The notes: generated from the letters alone by a model not told the origin. A stretch of DNA of 64,000 bases from Pseudoalteromonas carrageenovora IAM 12662 (GCF_900239935.1 NZ_LT965928.1:1865254-1929253); one strand, 5' to 3'. Shown: positions 17,747 through 25,267, numbered from the stretch's first letter. Program-made: numbers and translations.

Positions 17747-18448
17747 ATGGCAAATTTCAATACTCATCTTAATACTGCAGTCATCATCACAGGTTTAGGC
17801 TCGGCCACTTTATTATCTGCAGGCCATACTGATTTAAACGGCGCACTCTGGCTATGGTTTTTAGGCTCAATTGGCGGCTTATTACCCGATATAGATTCAG
17901 ATAACTCAACATCACTCGACACTATTTTTAACTTATTTGCATTGAGCGCTGTATTACTGGTGCTGCATTACATAACCACCGAGCTTATTATTACAATTAG
18001 TTTTATTGAGTTAATAGTAGTGCCGTTATTTGTGTACGGATTTATGAAATACATTATTAGGCCCATTTTTGAATGGATCACAGTACACAGAGGCAGTTGC
18101 CACTCTTTACTATTTTTACTGTTATGCGCGCTGTTAACAACGCAAGTAACGTGGCAACTTAACGAGCAAACAACTACACAAGCAGCCACCTTTGCCTGGT
18201 TAACGGGAGGGTTTATTTTACTCGGCGGGTTAATCCATTTATTGCTCGATGAACTTTACAGTGTAGATTTAAATAATGTCACCATTAAACGCTCCTTTGG
18301 CACCGCGTTAAAAATAGCTGACTTCGACAATAAATTAATTACCTTGGCATCGGTTATTGCCATTACAGGTTTATTCTATGTAGCCCCGCCTACAGAGCAA
18401 ACTATTACCGCATTAAGTGATTGGTCTCATTTTAAGCTTTTATCATAA
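17747..18448 (+). CDS. Metal-dependent hydrolase, YdjM/LexA-binding membrane family
   Basis: A 233-residue membrane protein with the start N-T-H-L-N-T-A, the G-L-L-P-D-I-D-S-D motif, a second H-R-G-S-C-H-S segment and L-I-H-L-L-L-D-E. These conserved His and Asp residues in membrane helices match the YdjM family (PF04307), predicted membrane-bound metal-dependent hydrolases. In E. coli ydjM is an SOS gene; no clear LexA box is seen here. I chose the ATG at 17747 (AAGAGA upstream) rather than the longer frame at 17708. Single gene. Confidence 0.85.
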   Translation: MANFNTHLNTAVIITGLGSATLLSAGHTDLNGALWLWFLGSIGGLLPDIDSDNSTSLDTIFNLFALSAVLLVLHYITTELIITISFIELIVVPLFVYGFMKYIIRPIFEWITVHRGSCHSLLFLLLCALLTTQVTWQLNEQTTTQAATFAWLTGGFILLGGLIHLLLDELYSVDLNNVTIKRSFGTALKIADFDNKLITLASVIAITGLFYVAPPTEQTITALSDWSHFKLLS

Positions 18449-18734
18449 CAAGGTATGTAATTAAGCCATTAAAATTATAAGCTGTTGATTTAGCTAGCGT
18501 AAATTACTTGAATAAAAGCAATTTTGCTAATTTAAATTTCATAAAAAACCAAAATCTGAGTCTAATTGTAATTAATTATTATTTTTATTGGTTTTAGTGA
18601 AATTTTTAAATCGCTTTACCTGTCTTATAGCTGCAAGTGAAAGCGCTATTTATATAAAAGTTTCAACTGGTTGATGTATTAAAGGCTACTGCATCTTTTT
18701 AAAGCGTTAAATATAAAATTATAAGAGGTCCATA

Positions 18735-19337
18735 ATGGAATTTACACATAAACGCACCACCCTAATTACAGCATTGTTATTATTGGTATTAGCTATATCA
18801 CAGGGTATTTATTCAGCCCTTTACAGTGCTGAAATTAGTTTTTCAAGACAGGTAGCTTGGGGGCTAGAAGCATTAGTATTTACTTTGCTCGTTGCCTTTG
18901 CGGGTGCGTCTATGGTGCAGGCAAAAAACGCCCAACTAGGTTGGTCGGCTATCGCGTTTAGCGCAGCACTTAACATAGTACAAGTGAGCATTGGCCTTAC
19001 GTTGTTTTCTACATTTGGTAAAGTTGCAGGCACAGTAGAAGGCGCACAACCTTTAATTGGTGGCGTGGTTTCGTTGTCTTTCATGATTTACTACGCAGCT
19101 AAATTATTATTAGGATTAGCAGCTGTTGTTTTTGGCCTGTCTTACTTAGCTAAAGGTGGCAAAGCCATTGGCGGCCTTACAGCCTTAGCAGGCGCAGTTG
19201 CAATGCTTGCCAATGGTATTTTAATCACCTTTGGCCGTGATGGATTCCTTCCATCAGCTGTTGCTGGTGCATCAGGCATGATTGCAACGTTACTTTTAGC
19301 AATATGTTTAATTAGCCTTAACCGTAAAGCGGACTAA
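18735..19337 (+). CDS. Small integral membrane protein, hypothetical
   Basis: A 200-residue protein with six predicted hydrophobic helices, rich in Gly and Ala, with no recognisable catalytic or transport motif. AGAGG precedes the ATG and a terminator follows, so it is a real monocistronic gene. I do not recognise the family; a homologue search would be needed to say more. Confidence 0.7.
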   Translation: MEFTHKRTTLITALLLLVLAISQGIYSALYSAEISFSRQVAWGLEALVFTLLVAFAGASMVQAKNAQLGWSAIAFSAALNIVQVSIGLTLFSTFGKVAGTVEGAQPLIGGVVSLSFMIYYAAKLLLGLAAVVFGLSYLAKGGKAIGGLTALAGAVAMLANGILITFGRDGFLPSAVAGASGMIATLLLAICLISLNRKAD

Positions 19338-19380
19338 GGTTTAATGCCTTTTTAGTAAGGCAGTTACTTAAATAAGTAAT

Positions 19381-19420
19381 AAACATCGGCGTGTATTAGA
19401 GTGCTAATTCGCCGATGTTT
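19381..19420 (+). terminator. Rho-independent terminator
   Basis: AAACATCGGCG pairs with CGCCGATGTTT (11 bp), with an inner ATTAG/CTAAT stem, followed by TTTTA. It ends the membrane protein transcript. Confidence 0.75.
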
Positions 19421-19599
19421 TACGTTTAGAGTGATGAAATTTAAAGAGACAGCCACCTTAAATAGTTATAGTTAGTTCACAAAGAGGCTATGAGGCGCTT
19501 CGCTTTTAGAGGTTATAAATAGCTCATATCAAAAACCTTTTAACCGATTTATGTTTTGATGTATTAAGTCAAGATTTTAACCTATTCGCCCTAAATACA

Positions 19600-19636
19600 A
19601 AAAGGCAAAAAGAAAGACCTGACCCCATTTACCTTT
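19600..19636. repeat. REP-like sequence (AGACCTGACCCC)
   Basis: The stretch contains AGACCTGACCCCATTT, whose reverse complement GGGGTCAGGTCT recurs as a repetitive extragenic sequence near REP-associated tyrosine transposases in many gammaproteobacteria. Only one copy is in the window, so the assignment is from memory of the motif. It sits at the outer end of the cassette island. Confidence 0.4.
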
Positions 19637-19639
19637 GCT

Positions 19640-19737
19640 AAGTAACTTTGCTAAGCGGCAATAAAATAGCTGGCTAGAATTAACGAGGAACGAGCAAAAG
19701 CCAGCTGATTTTTGTCCGTTTAAGCAACTTGTTAGTT
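19640..19737 (-). other. Integron attC site (cassette 2 end)
   Basis: Read on the minus strand it starts TAACAAG...TTAAACGGAC and ends CCGCTTAGCAAAGTTA, with an imperfect full-length hairpin: AGCTGGC (19668-19674) pairs with GCCAGCT (19700-19706) and the flanks AATAAAAT/ATTTTTG and CGG/CCG also pair. Core GTTACTT deviates slightly from GTTRRRY. It starts a few bases after the ATPase stop codon, as expected for a cassette. Confidence 0.75.
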
Positions 19738-19742
19738 TTCGT

Positions 19743-21434
19743 TTATACACAGAAGAATCTTTCATCTTCATCGAGTGTAAGAATTATGCTTTCAGATAAC
19801 TCTTCATAAAGATCTCCTGATATTTTATCTGAGAGCATTGATAGTACTTGTTGACCAGGAAGTTTATTTGCTTCTTTGAATATATCTTCAATTTGCTTCT
19901 TATCTATATCTTCAATACTGTCATGAAACACAAACCTTGGGCGCTTTAAATTTAACTCATTTGCCGCATATATATATGAAAAATCAAAAGCTATAACTTC
20001 TGCTTTCTTTTTTCCACCCTCTGGATTTGTTACGGAGTTCAAAAGCTCGATAGAACAGGAACCGTTATCTTTGTTAAAATTTAAATCAATTTGATATTCA
20101 TCGTCATGTAAACTTTGTGTTAGATTTTTTAAATACACATTGAATTTTTTCTCAAAAAGATAAACGTTATCAATTTCTTTTGAAATCAATTCTAGAACTT
20201 TTTGTAATTGATTTTTTGCTTCGGTCAAATCTGAACTTGCTTTTGATTGCTGTTCAATTAACCCTTCTAATTTTCCAAGTTCTACCTTAATTTCACCAAG
20301 CTTCTTTATTTTTGTCGTTATACTATCCAAACTTTCCTTTGATCTCATCTCAGAGAAAATTTGTAGCTTCTCTTTATTTAATGAATTAATTTCGGCTTGA
20401 AGCCCGTCAGACTCTTCTAACAACCTTGGCACATCAACAGAAAGAAAATGTTTCTTTTTCTCCACAAGGTTTTTATGGAACAAAATTACATCTTCTAATT
20501 CACGTAAAGCCCCATCAATAGCAACACCAGAAAAACTATATATTGCCCTAAGTTGGTTAATTAAATACCCACCTTTGTCTTTAGACAATAGCTCTACAGT
20601 ATGATTAATATTATCAATCTTTCGTTGTGTAGAAAGGAGCTCTTCAGTGTATCTGTCTTCATTTTTTTGTATAGCAGAAAGGCTTTCTATTGGGTTGAAG
20701 TGCTTTGATGATTTCTCAAATATTAAAAGGTTATTCTCTAGCTCTTTCGCATCAGCTTTGAGTTTTTTTATTTCAATTGCAGGCTTCTGCTCTTTAACCA
20801 TTGCATTAATAGACGTAGAGTTTCTCTTGCGCCGACTGACTAAATTTGTAGCATCCCTTTTTTCTGTAAGGAGGGTCGTATTATTGAAACCAAACAAGTA
20901 CAAAAACAGCTCGCTATAATCTTTTGCACCCGAACGTTTATCAAGAAATTTGGTTGTACTTAACATACGGTGGCTATCATTTCTAATAAACTTAGGAGCT
21001 AAAGAACGAACTGAAGGCCTTTTAGTAGATATATTAAATATATTTTTTTGAATAAAGCTCTCATACTCTTTTTCTTCAATAGAGTTTCCATTAACCCAAA
21101 ACTCTGAATTAGAATCTTTACCTATGCATAAGCTACGTGAAATTTGATTTATTTCATTTGAATAATCAAAAAAGCTTAACGAAGCAATTACCGAATTGTT
21201 TTTAAATAATGCCTCTATCTCTAGGTTTGGTTTTTTGAACTCTTCATCAATATAAATATTATCTATACTACCAAGCATAAGAAAGTCTACCACCCTTGAA
21301 AGGGTTGACTTACCTACACTATTACCTGTACGACCTGAATCTGGTTTATTGGTTATAAGATTTAAGCCAGAATGAAAATTCACAATTCTTTTAACTTCGC
21401 CATTAATTTGTATTTCAAGGCTATGTAGCATCAT
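19743..21434 (-). CDS. ABC-3C system ATPase (DUF2326-type, SMC/Rad50-like)
   Basis: A 563-residue ATPase. The N-terminal strand and FHSGLNLITN lead into an unusual P-loop with an insert, S-G-R-T-G-N-S-V-G-K-S-T, near residues 34-45. A long Lys/Glu-rich coiled coil spans about 205-430, and the C-terminal part has D-F-S-Y-I-Y and F-V-F-H-D-S-I-E-D-I-D (Walker B-like with late D/E). This layout matches the DUF2326 ABC ATPases of three-component (ABC-3C) conflict systems, relatives of RecN/SMC. It overlaps the upstream gene by 14 bp. It probably senses foreign nucleic acid or its processing and drives a response via the partner proteins. Confidence 0.85.
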   Translation of the reverse strand: MMLHSLEIQINGEVKRIVNFHSGLNLITNKPDSGRTGNSVGKSTLSRVVDFLMLGSIDNIYIDEEFKKPNLEIEALFKNNSVIASLSFFDYSNEINQISRSLCIGKDSNSEFWVNGNSIEEKEYESFIQKNIFNISTKRPSVRSLAPKFIRNDSHRMLSTTKFLDKRSGAKDYSELFLYLFGFNNTTLLTEKRDATNLVSRRKRNSTSINAMVKEQKPAIEIKKLKADAKELENNLLIFEKSSKHFNPIESLSAIQKNEDRYTEELLSTQRKIDNINHTVELLSKDKGGYLINQLRAIYSFSGVAIDGALRELEDVILFHKNLVEKKKHFLSVDVPRLLEESDGLQAEINSLNKEKLQIFSEMRSKESLDSITTKIKKLGEIKVELGKLEGLIEQQSKASSDLTEAKNQLQKVLELISKEIDNVYLFEKKFNVYLKNLTQSLHDDEYQIDLNFNKDNGSCSIELLNSVTNPEGGKKKAEVIAFDFSYIYAANELNLKRPRFVFHDSIEDIDKKQIEDIFKEANKLPGQQVLSMLSDKISGDLYEELSESIILTLDEDERFFCV

Positions 21435-21648
21435 TTATAATTACCTCTTCTCCATTAAAATCAATAGCCTTAATTGAGAACAACCAATCTAATGACAATA
21501 TTATATGGTCAACAGACACTTTTAATTCAAACGCACAATCAATCATGAGCTCATCCAAAGAAGTACTTCCTTTGACTATTTTTTCTAAAATTTTTGCTCC
21601 AATACTCACGACGTTAATCTCGGGATCACAACCTCTTCTAGGAATCAT
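21421..21648 (-). CDS. ABC-3C middle component, MC6-like winged helix protein
   Basis: A 75-residue helical protein (I-L-E-K-I-V-K-G-S-T-S-L-D-E-L, then I-L-S-L-D-W-L-F-S-I-K-A-I) with the size and pattern of the short middle component 6 of ABC-3C systems, thought to have a winged-helix fold linking ATPase and effector. It overlaps both neighbours (11 bp upstream, 14 bp downstream), strong evidence of translational coupling. The family name is from pattern recognition; position between effector-like protein and ATPase agrees with it. Confidence 0.75.
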   Translation of the reverse strand: MIPRRGCDPEINVVSIGAKILEKIVKGSTSLDELMIDCAFELKVSVDHIILSLDWLFSIKAIDFNGEEVIINDAT

Positions 21649-22216
21649 GGGTAGGATTCTCCATAATTATGCACTCAATAAAAGCATGAGCGACAACAAC
21701 ATTAACACCTAGCTCAATATGCTCCTTATAAGAAGGTGTATTTTTGGATTCGAAAACTGTGTTTTTTAACTTTTGAATTATAAAATCCAGAATGTACTCG
21801 GAGTTTTCTCTAATTTTGATTATGTCTACTTCACAAGTTAGATATTCAACTTCAATCGAATCCAAAGCTAAGTAATATAAATCATTAAGGTTTTGTAGAA
21901 TGGTATCTTTTCCAAAAGCTATCAAAGAGTCTATGTCCGCATATGCTTCTTCCACTTTCGATGAATGGTCTAAGTATTGCTTTATAATATGGCTTTTAGA
22001 CTTTAGATTATTGTGCTTAATTTTTACGACTGTCTCAGACGATGGTCGCCTTTTAGTTTTTTTGAAAGAAAATGGCTGATTAGCCAAAGACTTTAATAAC
22101 TCATTAATGGCTGAACTAATTTCATATTCAGGTGAATCACCAATTATTATATTGCCAGCATTTCTCTCTACGTTAATAGTTTTAGATGGGGTGTTTTCTT
22201 CGTTTGCAATGGTCAA
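21638..22216 (-). CDS. ABC-3C system C-terminal-domain (effector) protein
   Basis: A 192-residue soluble protein. An N-terminal segment N-V-E-R-N-A-G-N-I-I-I-G-D is followed by a basic patch (KKTKRRPSS) and an all-helical domain (about 75-190) ending in a segment that is hydrophobic but not membrane-spanning. In ABC-3C operons this position is held by the CTD protein that carries the effector function; I see no nuclease or other catalytic motif. It starts with TTG; AGGA stands 7 bp upstream, which supports that codon. The frame is the same as that of the upstream membrane gene, separated by a TAG and three codons. Confidence 0.7.
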   Translation of the reverse strand: MTIANEENTPSKTINVERNAGNIIIGDSPEYEISSAINELLKSLANQPFSFKKTKRRPSSETVVKIKHNNLKSKSHIIKQYLDHSSKVEEAYADIDSLIAFGKDTILQNLNDLYYLALDSIEVEYLTCEVDIIKIRENSEYILDFIIQKLKNTVFESKNTPSYKEHIELGVNVVVAHAFIECIIMENPTHDS

Positions 22217-22225
22217 TGTGTCGTC

Positions 22226-22459
22226 CTACATATCTATTTTCATGCCGCCAGAATTATTCTTTGTATAAACATTCTTCTGACCATGCTGATTAACGCTGTC
22301 TTTGCTGTTATCCGTATTATTTGTTATTTGTTGTATTTTTATCTTTAATTCTTTGTTTTTCTTACTAGAAAATATTGCATAGATCGTGCTTCCCACTGAA
22401 CATAGCCAAGCTAAGCTAACGCCTATATCTGATTTTACAAATTCAATTAAATGTTCCAT
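22226..22459 (-). CDS. Small single-pass membrane protein of the ABC-3C cassette
   Basis: A 77-residue protein with one membrane helix (about 12-31), a basic stretch, and an Asn/Gly-rich tail (N-Q-H-G-Q-K-N-V-Y-T-K-N-N-S-G-G-M-K-I). The tail recalls the N-x-x-G-x-x-x-I strand near the start of the next protein (R-N-A-G-N-I-I-I), suggesting a shared assembly motif. AAGGA precedes its ATG. It is the first gene in the cassette after the attC point, 9 bp before the effector gene. A membrane subunit is not a standard ABC-3C component; its role here (membrane anchoring or effector) is inference. Confidence 0.6.
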   Translation of the reverse strand: MEHLIEFVKSDIGVSLAWLCSVGSTIYAIFSSKKNKELKIKIQQITNNTDNSKDSVNQHGQKNVYTKNNSGGMKIDM

Positions 22460-22497
22460 TTTATTCCTTGTAGATGAATCCTGAGATTGATAAGAAA

Positions 22498-22597
22498 ACT
22501 AACGCCGAGTTAAGCGGACTAAAACTGTGAGTTAAAATGTGTAGCGAAGCGAAACGTAACCCACTGTTTTAGTTACGTTTAAACGCCTTGTTAAATG
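22498..22597 (-). other. Integron attC site (cassette 1 end)
   Basis: On the minus strand: ATTTAAC (fits RYYYAAC), then AAGGCGTTTAAACG, and at the far end CGCTTAACTCGGCGTTAG. The whole 95-bp sequence folds as an imperfect hairpin, with ACTAAAAC...GTGGGTTAC pairing to its partner strand. It overlaps the stop codon of the 229-residue gene. Canonical length and core sites make this the best attC in the window. Confidence 0.85.
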
Positions 22598-23280
22598 TTT
22601 TTTTCAACTTTACAGTCAACTCCTAAGAATGACATTCTTAATGACCATCGTTTTTGATAATCGATCCATTCGGGGTCTATAGAATAGTAACTATTAGACT
22701 CAACTGACACTTCACTTGTATTCAGTAATAAATGCAAAGTTTCTTGATCAGAAAAATTACATTTCTCTCGGAACAGGTAATCAAGAAATGCCATGACAGA
22801 TCGTAAGACAATGAATGGATCATCTCCTTTCCATTCATCTATTGAGAATGGAATTTTTAATAGTTTAGTGTCACCAAAGTCTGCTTCTCTCATTGACTCA
22901 TTCACATTAACCCATTCGGTTTTTTTTGCTTTCGGGTGAACCATGGAATTTCTAATACTTTGTAATTCCATTATAAGTTGGACTTCTTGGCGTCCCTTTT
23001 CTGTAGATGAGCCATTATGCGACCATAAAAAATAATCAATTTTACTAAGAGGGTTAAATTTATCAATTTCTTTAAAAATAGACTTTGGAAGGTTTAACTT
23101 TTCTATAAGGCAATTAGCAATTACTTCGGGAATAATAGATAAATTTAGGATAGCCGTTCTCGCATAGCGACCCTCTTTATAATGATCATCTAAGGAGTTA
23201 TGAGCCAGTTCAGTAAAAAATAGAGCATCACGAAATATTGTTTCAAACTTACGATCTACTAGGTATTTTTCATTATTCAT
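22591..23280 (-). CDS. Hypothetical cassette protein with RNxxxH (HEPN-like) motif
   Basis: A 229-residue helical, soluble protein of unknown family. Residues near 110-116 read R-N-S-M-V-H-P, the R-N-x-x-x-H motif of HEPN-fold ribonucleases, in a helix following a region of helical bundles (AHNSLDDHYKEGRYARTAILN). HEPN proteins act as toxins or effectors in many conflict systems; non-catalytic relatives also exist. ATG at 23280; the ribosome site GGAA is far upstream (about 14 bp). The stop codon lies inside the attC core. Function is inference from the motif only. Confidence 0.65.
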   Translation of the reverse strand: MNNEKYLVDRKFETIFRDALFFTELAHNSLDDHYKEGRYARTAILNLSIIPEVIANCLIEKLNLPKSIFKEIDKFNPLSKIDYFLWSHNGSSTEKGRQEVQLIMELQSIRNSMVHPKAKKTEWVNVNESMREADFGDTKLLKIPFSIDEWKGDDPFIVLRSVMAFLDYLFREKCNFSDQETLHLLLNTSEVSVESNSYYSIDPEWIDYQKRWSLRMSFLGVDCKVEKNI

Positions 23281-23322
23281 AAATTGGGACTATTCCACTT
23301 GAAAACATTTAACAGTTTATTG

Positions 23323-23339
23323 CTCCCCACTTTGGGGAG
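23323..23339. repeat. Perfect GC-rich hairpin in cassette leader
   Basis: CTCCCC pairs with GGGGAG across a 5-nt loop between the proposed cassette boundary and the HEPN-like gene. It has no T-run in either direction, so a termination role is doubtful; it could affect translation of the cassette. Confidence 0.45.
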
Positions 23340-23341
23340 TT

Positions 23342-23434
23342 ATAACGCCCCAAAACGGGTATATTACTTTGTTCGATAATTACACCAAACAACCCCTTTA
23401 TAATCAGACAATTGCCATTCAGTAGCCTTTGTTA
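23342..23434 (-). other. Possible degenerate third attC or attI-like site
   Basis: On the minus strand a TAACAAAGGC start and CCCGTTTTGGGGCGTTAT end are 93 bp apart, similar to attC ends, but core AAATAAC is off-consensus and only part of the interior (ATTGTCTGATTA with TTGTTCGATAA) can pair. It may be a decayed attC, or chance. Confidence 0.35.
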
Positions 23435-23552
23435 TTTAACCCTATAACCCATTTTAATAATGTTATGGGACAAATTGCGTTCCACTGTATTTTTATACAG
23501 AACACGCTAAAACCTATCTAAAATTTAACTTTTAACTAATCGATTTCTAAAA

Positions 23553-24161
23553 TTACCACTCATTTTGAAACCTTGTATCCCTCTCACAGGGATCACCATC
23601 TCTATCGCCATCCATTTTTGTATTCGGGCAGTTATTTATGAAAAATACCGCCTCTGCACGTGAAGTCATTTGGCTACAGTGCTGCCTGCCATCGCAGGTA
23701 AAATTATGTGTGTTTTTTGGTATAACGATTTTTGGGTATTGCTCATCAAACGTAGCTAAATCGGCGTTGGTAATAACGGGGGTTTGGTTATTAAATTGCT
23801 CGCTACTTTGATAATGGTTGTATTTATTTAACGCGATAAAGCCAAGTACGGCGATAATGCTAATTGAGGCAACTTTGCCTAAAAAGCTGTCGGTAAAATT
23901 AGATTTAGCAACACGATGATGGTTTGATTTTTTAGGTGTTACTTTAAGTGCAGCTACGCCTTCAATTCGGCAGTTAACGGCTTTTGATTTACCATCGGGC
24001 TGTGTAGCGACTTCAAAATAAATGGTGTCGCCCACTTTAGGCTTGCGACTCATGTGTTTGAGCGCTGAAATGTGTATAAAGGTGTCGTGCGCTAGGGTGT
24101 CTGATTTAATAAAACCAAAGCCCTTTTCGTCATTCCACGCTTTTAACAATCCTTTGTTCAT
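23553..24161 (-). CDS. Cold-shock domain, membrane helix and excalibur fusion protein
   Basis: A three-part protein of about 202 residues. Residues 1-65 are a cold-shock domain with RNP1-like K-G-F-G-F-I and RNP2-like D-T-F-I-H-I-S-A-L. One membrane helix follows (about 98-115). The C-terminal part is outside the membrane and contains the excalibur calcium-binding motif D-G-D-R-D-G-D-P-C-E with paired cysteines. The ATG at 24161 (AGGTAAATAC upstream) starts the cold-shock fold directly; a TTG at 24197 is the alternative. It may bind nucleic acid inside while sensing outside. Similar DUF1294-type or excalibur fusions occur in marine gammaproteobacteria. Confidence 0.85.
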   Translation of the reverse strand: MNKGLLKAWNDEKGFGFIKSDTLAHDTFIHISALKHMSRKPKVGDTIYFEVATQPDGKSKAVNCRIEGVAALKVTPKKSNHHRVAKSNFTDSFLGKVASISIIAVLGFIALNKYNHYQSSEQFNNQTPVITNADLATFDEQYPKIVIPKNTHNFTCDGRQHCSQMTSRAEAVFFINNCPNTKMDGDRDGDPCERDTRFQNEW

Positions 24162-24576
24162 GTATTTACCTGTGCTGATTAAGCTGCGATTACGCAAATT
24201 CCATTTAAGTTAAGAGTCGTTAGTATACGTTCCTAAATTGCTACCACGCAACCAAATATTCATATTAGGTTAATTTAAATATTCTAATTAGTTGGCAAAA
24301 CACTTAACCGTATAGGGAAAATATCGAGCTTTGATGTTTAAAAATAAGGAAAAAATAGCGTGTTTTATTTTATAAATTACGGCCATTTGTCCTTTATTCT
24401 ACTACTGCTGACTTTTGCGAAGCGATTAGCTTAACAGCTTGTTTACACTCGGTTTTGTTATTAGTTATTTCTATCTGAATTAAGCGTTTTTAGTGTGATT
24501 TTTCATTCGTTATTTACTTAATTTATCTATACAATCCACACCTTATTTTTACGCACAGATTTCAAGTGATTATCGC
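24162..24576. other. Divergent intergenic region, nothing specific seen
   Basis: A 415-bp AT-rich gap between the divergent cold-shock fusion gene and the TRIC-like gene. It must hold both promoters, and the cold-shock gene may have a long 5' leader, but I found no convincing hairpin, operator or small gene. Confidence 0.4.
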
Positions 24577-25197
24577 ATGCTACTAACCGTTGTTTATATT
24601 ATTGGTATTACCGCAGAAGCCATGACCGGCGCACTTAGCGCTGGGCGAATGAAAATGGATTGGTTTGGCGTTGTATTGGTTGCTAGTGCAACAGCAATTG
24701 GTGGTGGCAGCGTGCGAGATATTTTACTTGGCAATTACCCACTTACCTGGGTACAACACCCAGAGTATTTATTAATTACTTGCATAGCAGGCATTGTCAC
24801 AACCTGGCTTGCTAAATGGGTAGTTAAATTTAAGGGCATATTTATGCGCTTAGATGCGCTAGGGCTTGCGGCGTTTAGTATTATTGGCTGCCAAGTGGGG
24901 CTAAATATGGGCCTGCATTATGGTATTTGCGTAGTGGCTGCGGTTGTAACCGGTGTATTTGGTGGCTTACTGCGAGATTTAATATGTCGTCAAGCGCCGC
25001 TTGTATTACATAACGAGCTATACGCGAGTGTATCGTTACTTGTTGCCTGCTTATTCTTGGCACTGCACCATTACAATATAGATGACAACATCAGCATTAT
25101 TGTAAGCCTTGTTGCAGGCTACTTAATACGTATGGCGTCAATACGCTTTAAATGGCGCCTACCTACCTTTAGTTTATTAGAGCAGCACGCTAAATAA
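24577..25197 (+). CDS. TRIC/UPF0126 family cation channel-like protein
   Basis: A 206-residue membrane protein with seven helices and two homologous halves: the motifs G-G-G-S-V-R-D-I-L-L-G and G-G-L-L-R-D-L-I-C are at equivalent places. This is the trimeric intracellular cation channel-like UPF0126 family (E. coli YicG), potassium-permeable channels. Single gene with a hairpin after it. Confidence 0.92.
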   Translation: MLLTVVYIIGITAEAMTGALSAGRMKMDWFGVVLVASATAIGGGSVRDILLGNYPLTWVQHPEYLLITCIAGIVTTWLAKWVVKFKGIFMRLDALGLAAFSIIGCQVGLNMGLHYGICVVAAVVTGVFGGLLRDLICRQAPLVLHNELYASVSLLVACLFLALHHYNIDDNISIIVSLVAGYLIRMASIRFKWRLPTFSLLEQHAK

Positions 25198-25213
25198 CTT
25201 AGGCTTTAATACA

Positions 25214-25244
25214 AATTAAGGCAGGTATTAAACCTGCCTTAATT
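25214..25244 (+). terminator. Hairpin terminator
   Basis: AATTAAGGCAGGT pairs with ACCTGCCTTAATT around a 5-nt loop. No long T-run follows, but it separates two convergent genes and likely ends both. Confidence 0.6.
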
Positions 25245-25267
25245 AATATAAGTTCTAGCGCCTTACT

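Larger units (their letters stand above)
19646..22502 (-). mobile_element. Integron gene cassette carrying a four-gene ABC-3C-like system
   Basis: The segment between the recombination points of two like-oriented attC sites. It holds four tightly packed minus-strand genes (three overlapping or nearly so) and no other content, and each attC is directly next to coding sequence. At 2.86 kb it is unusually long for a cassette, which mostly carry one gene. No integrase is in the window. The mobility is inferred from the attC sites. Confidence 0.68.
22503..23345 (-). mobile_element. Integron gene cassette with one HEPN-motif gene
   Basis: An approximately 840-bp cassette: its 3' end is the canonical attC at 22498-22597, its 5' end is proposed at the GTTAT core at 23342-23346, which follows a GCC-rich segment like the end of another attC. 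A perfect CTCCCC/GGGGAG hairpin (23323-23339) sits in the leader of the only gene. The 5' boundary is less certain than the 3' one. Confidence 0.55.

Noticed and set aside
19577..19771. 64-aa minus-strand open frame near the cassette end
   Set aside because: It runs through the attC hairpin and the REP-like tag and overlaps the ATPase stop; a shadow frame, not a gene.
23323..23339. Terminator upstream of the HEPN-like gene
   Set aside because: The GC-rich stem has no T-run on either strand; reported as a plain hairpin.
23342..23434. Third full attC site
   Set aside because: Ends resemble attC but core sites deviate and the inner stem pairs poorly; kept only as a low-confidence candidate.
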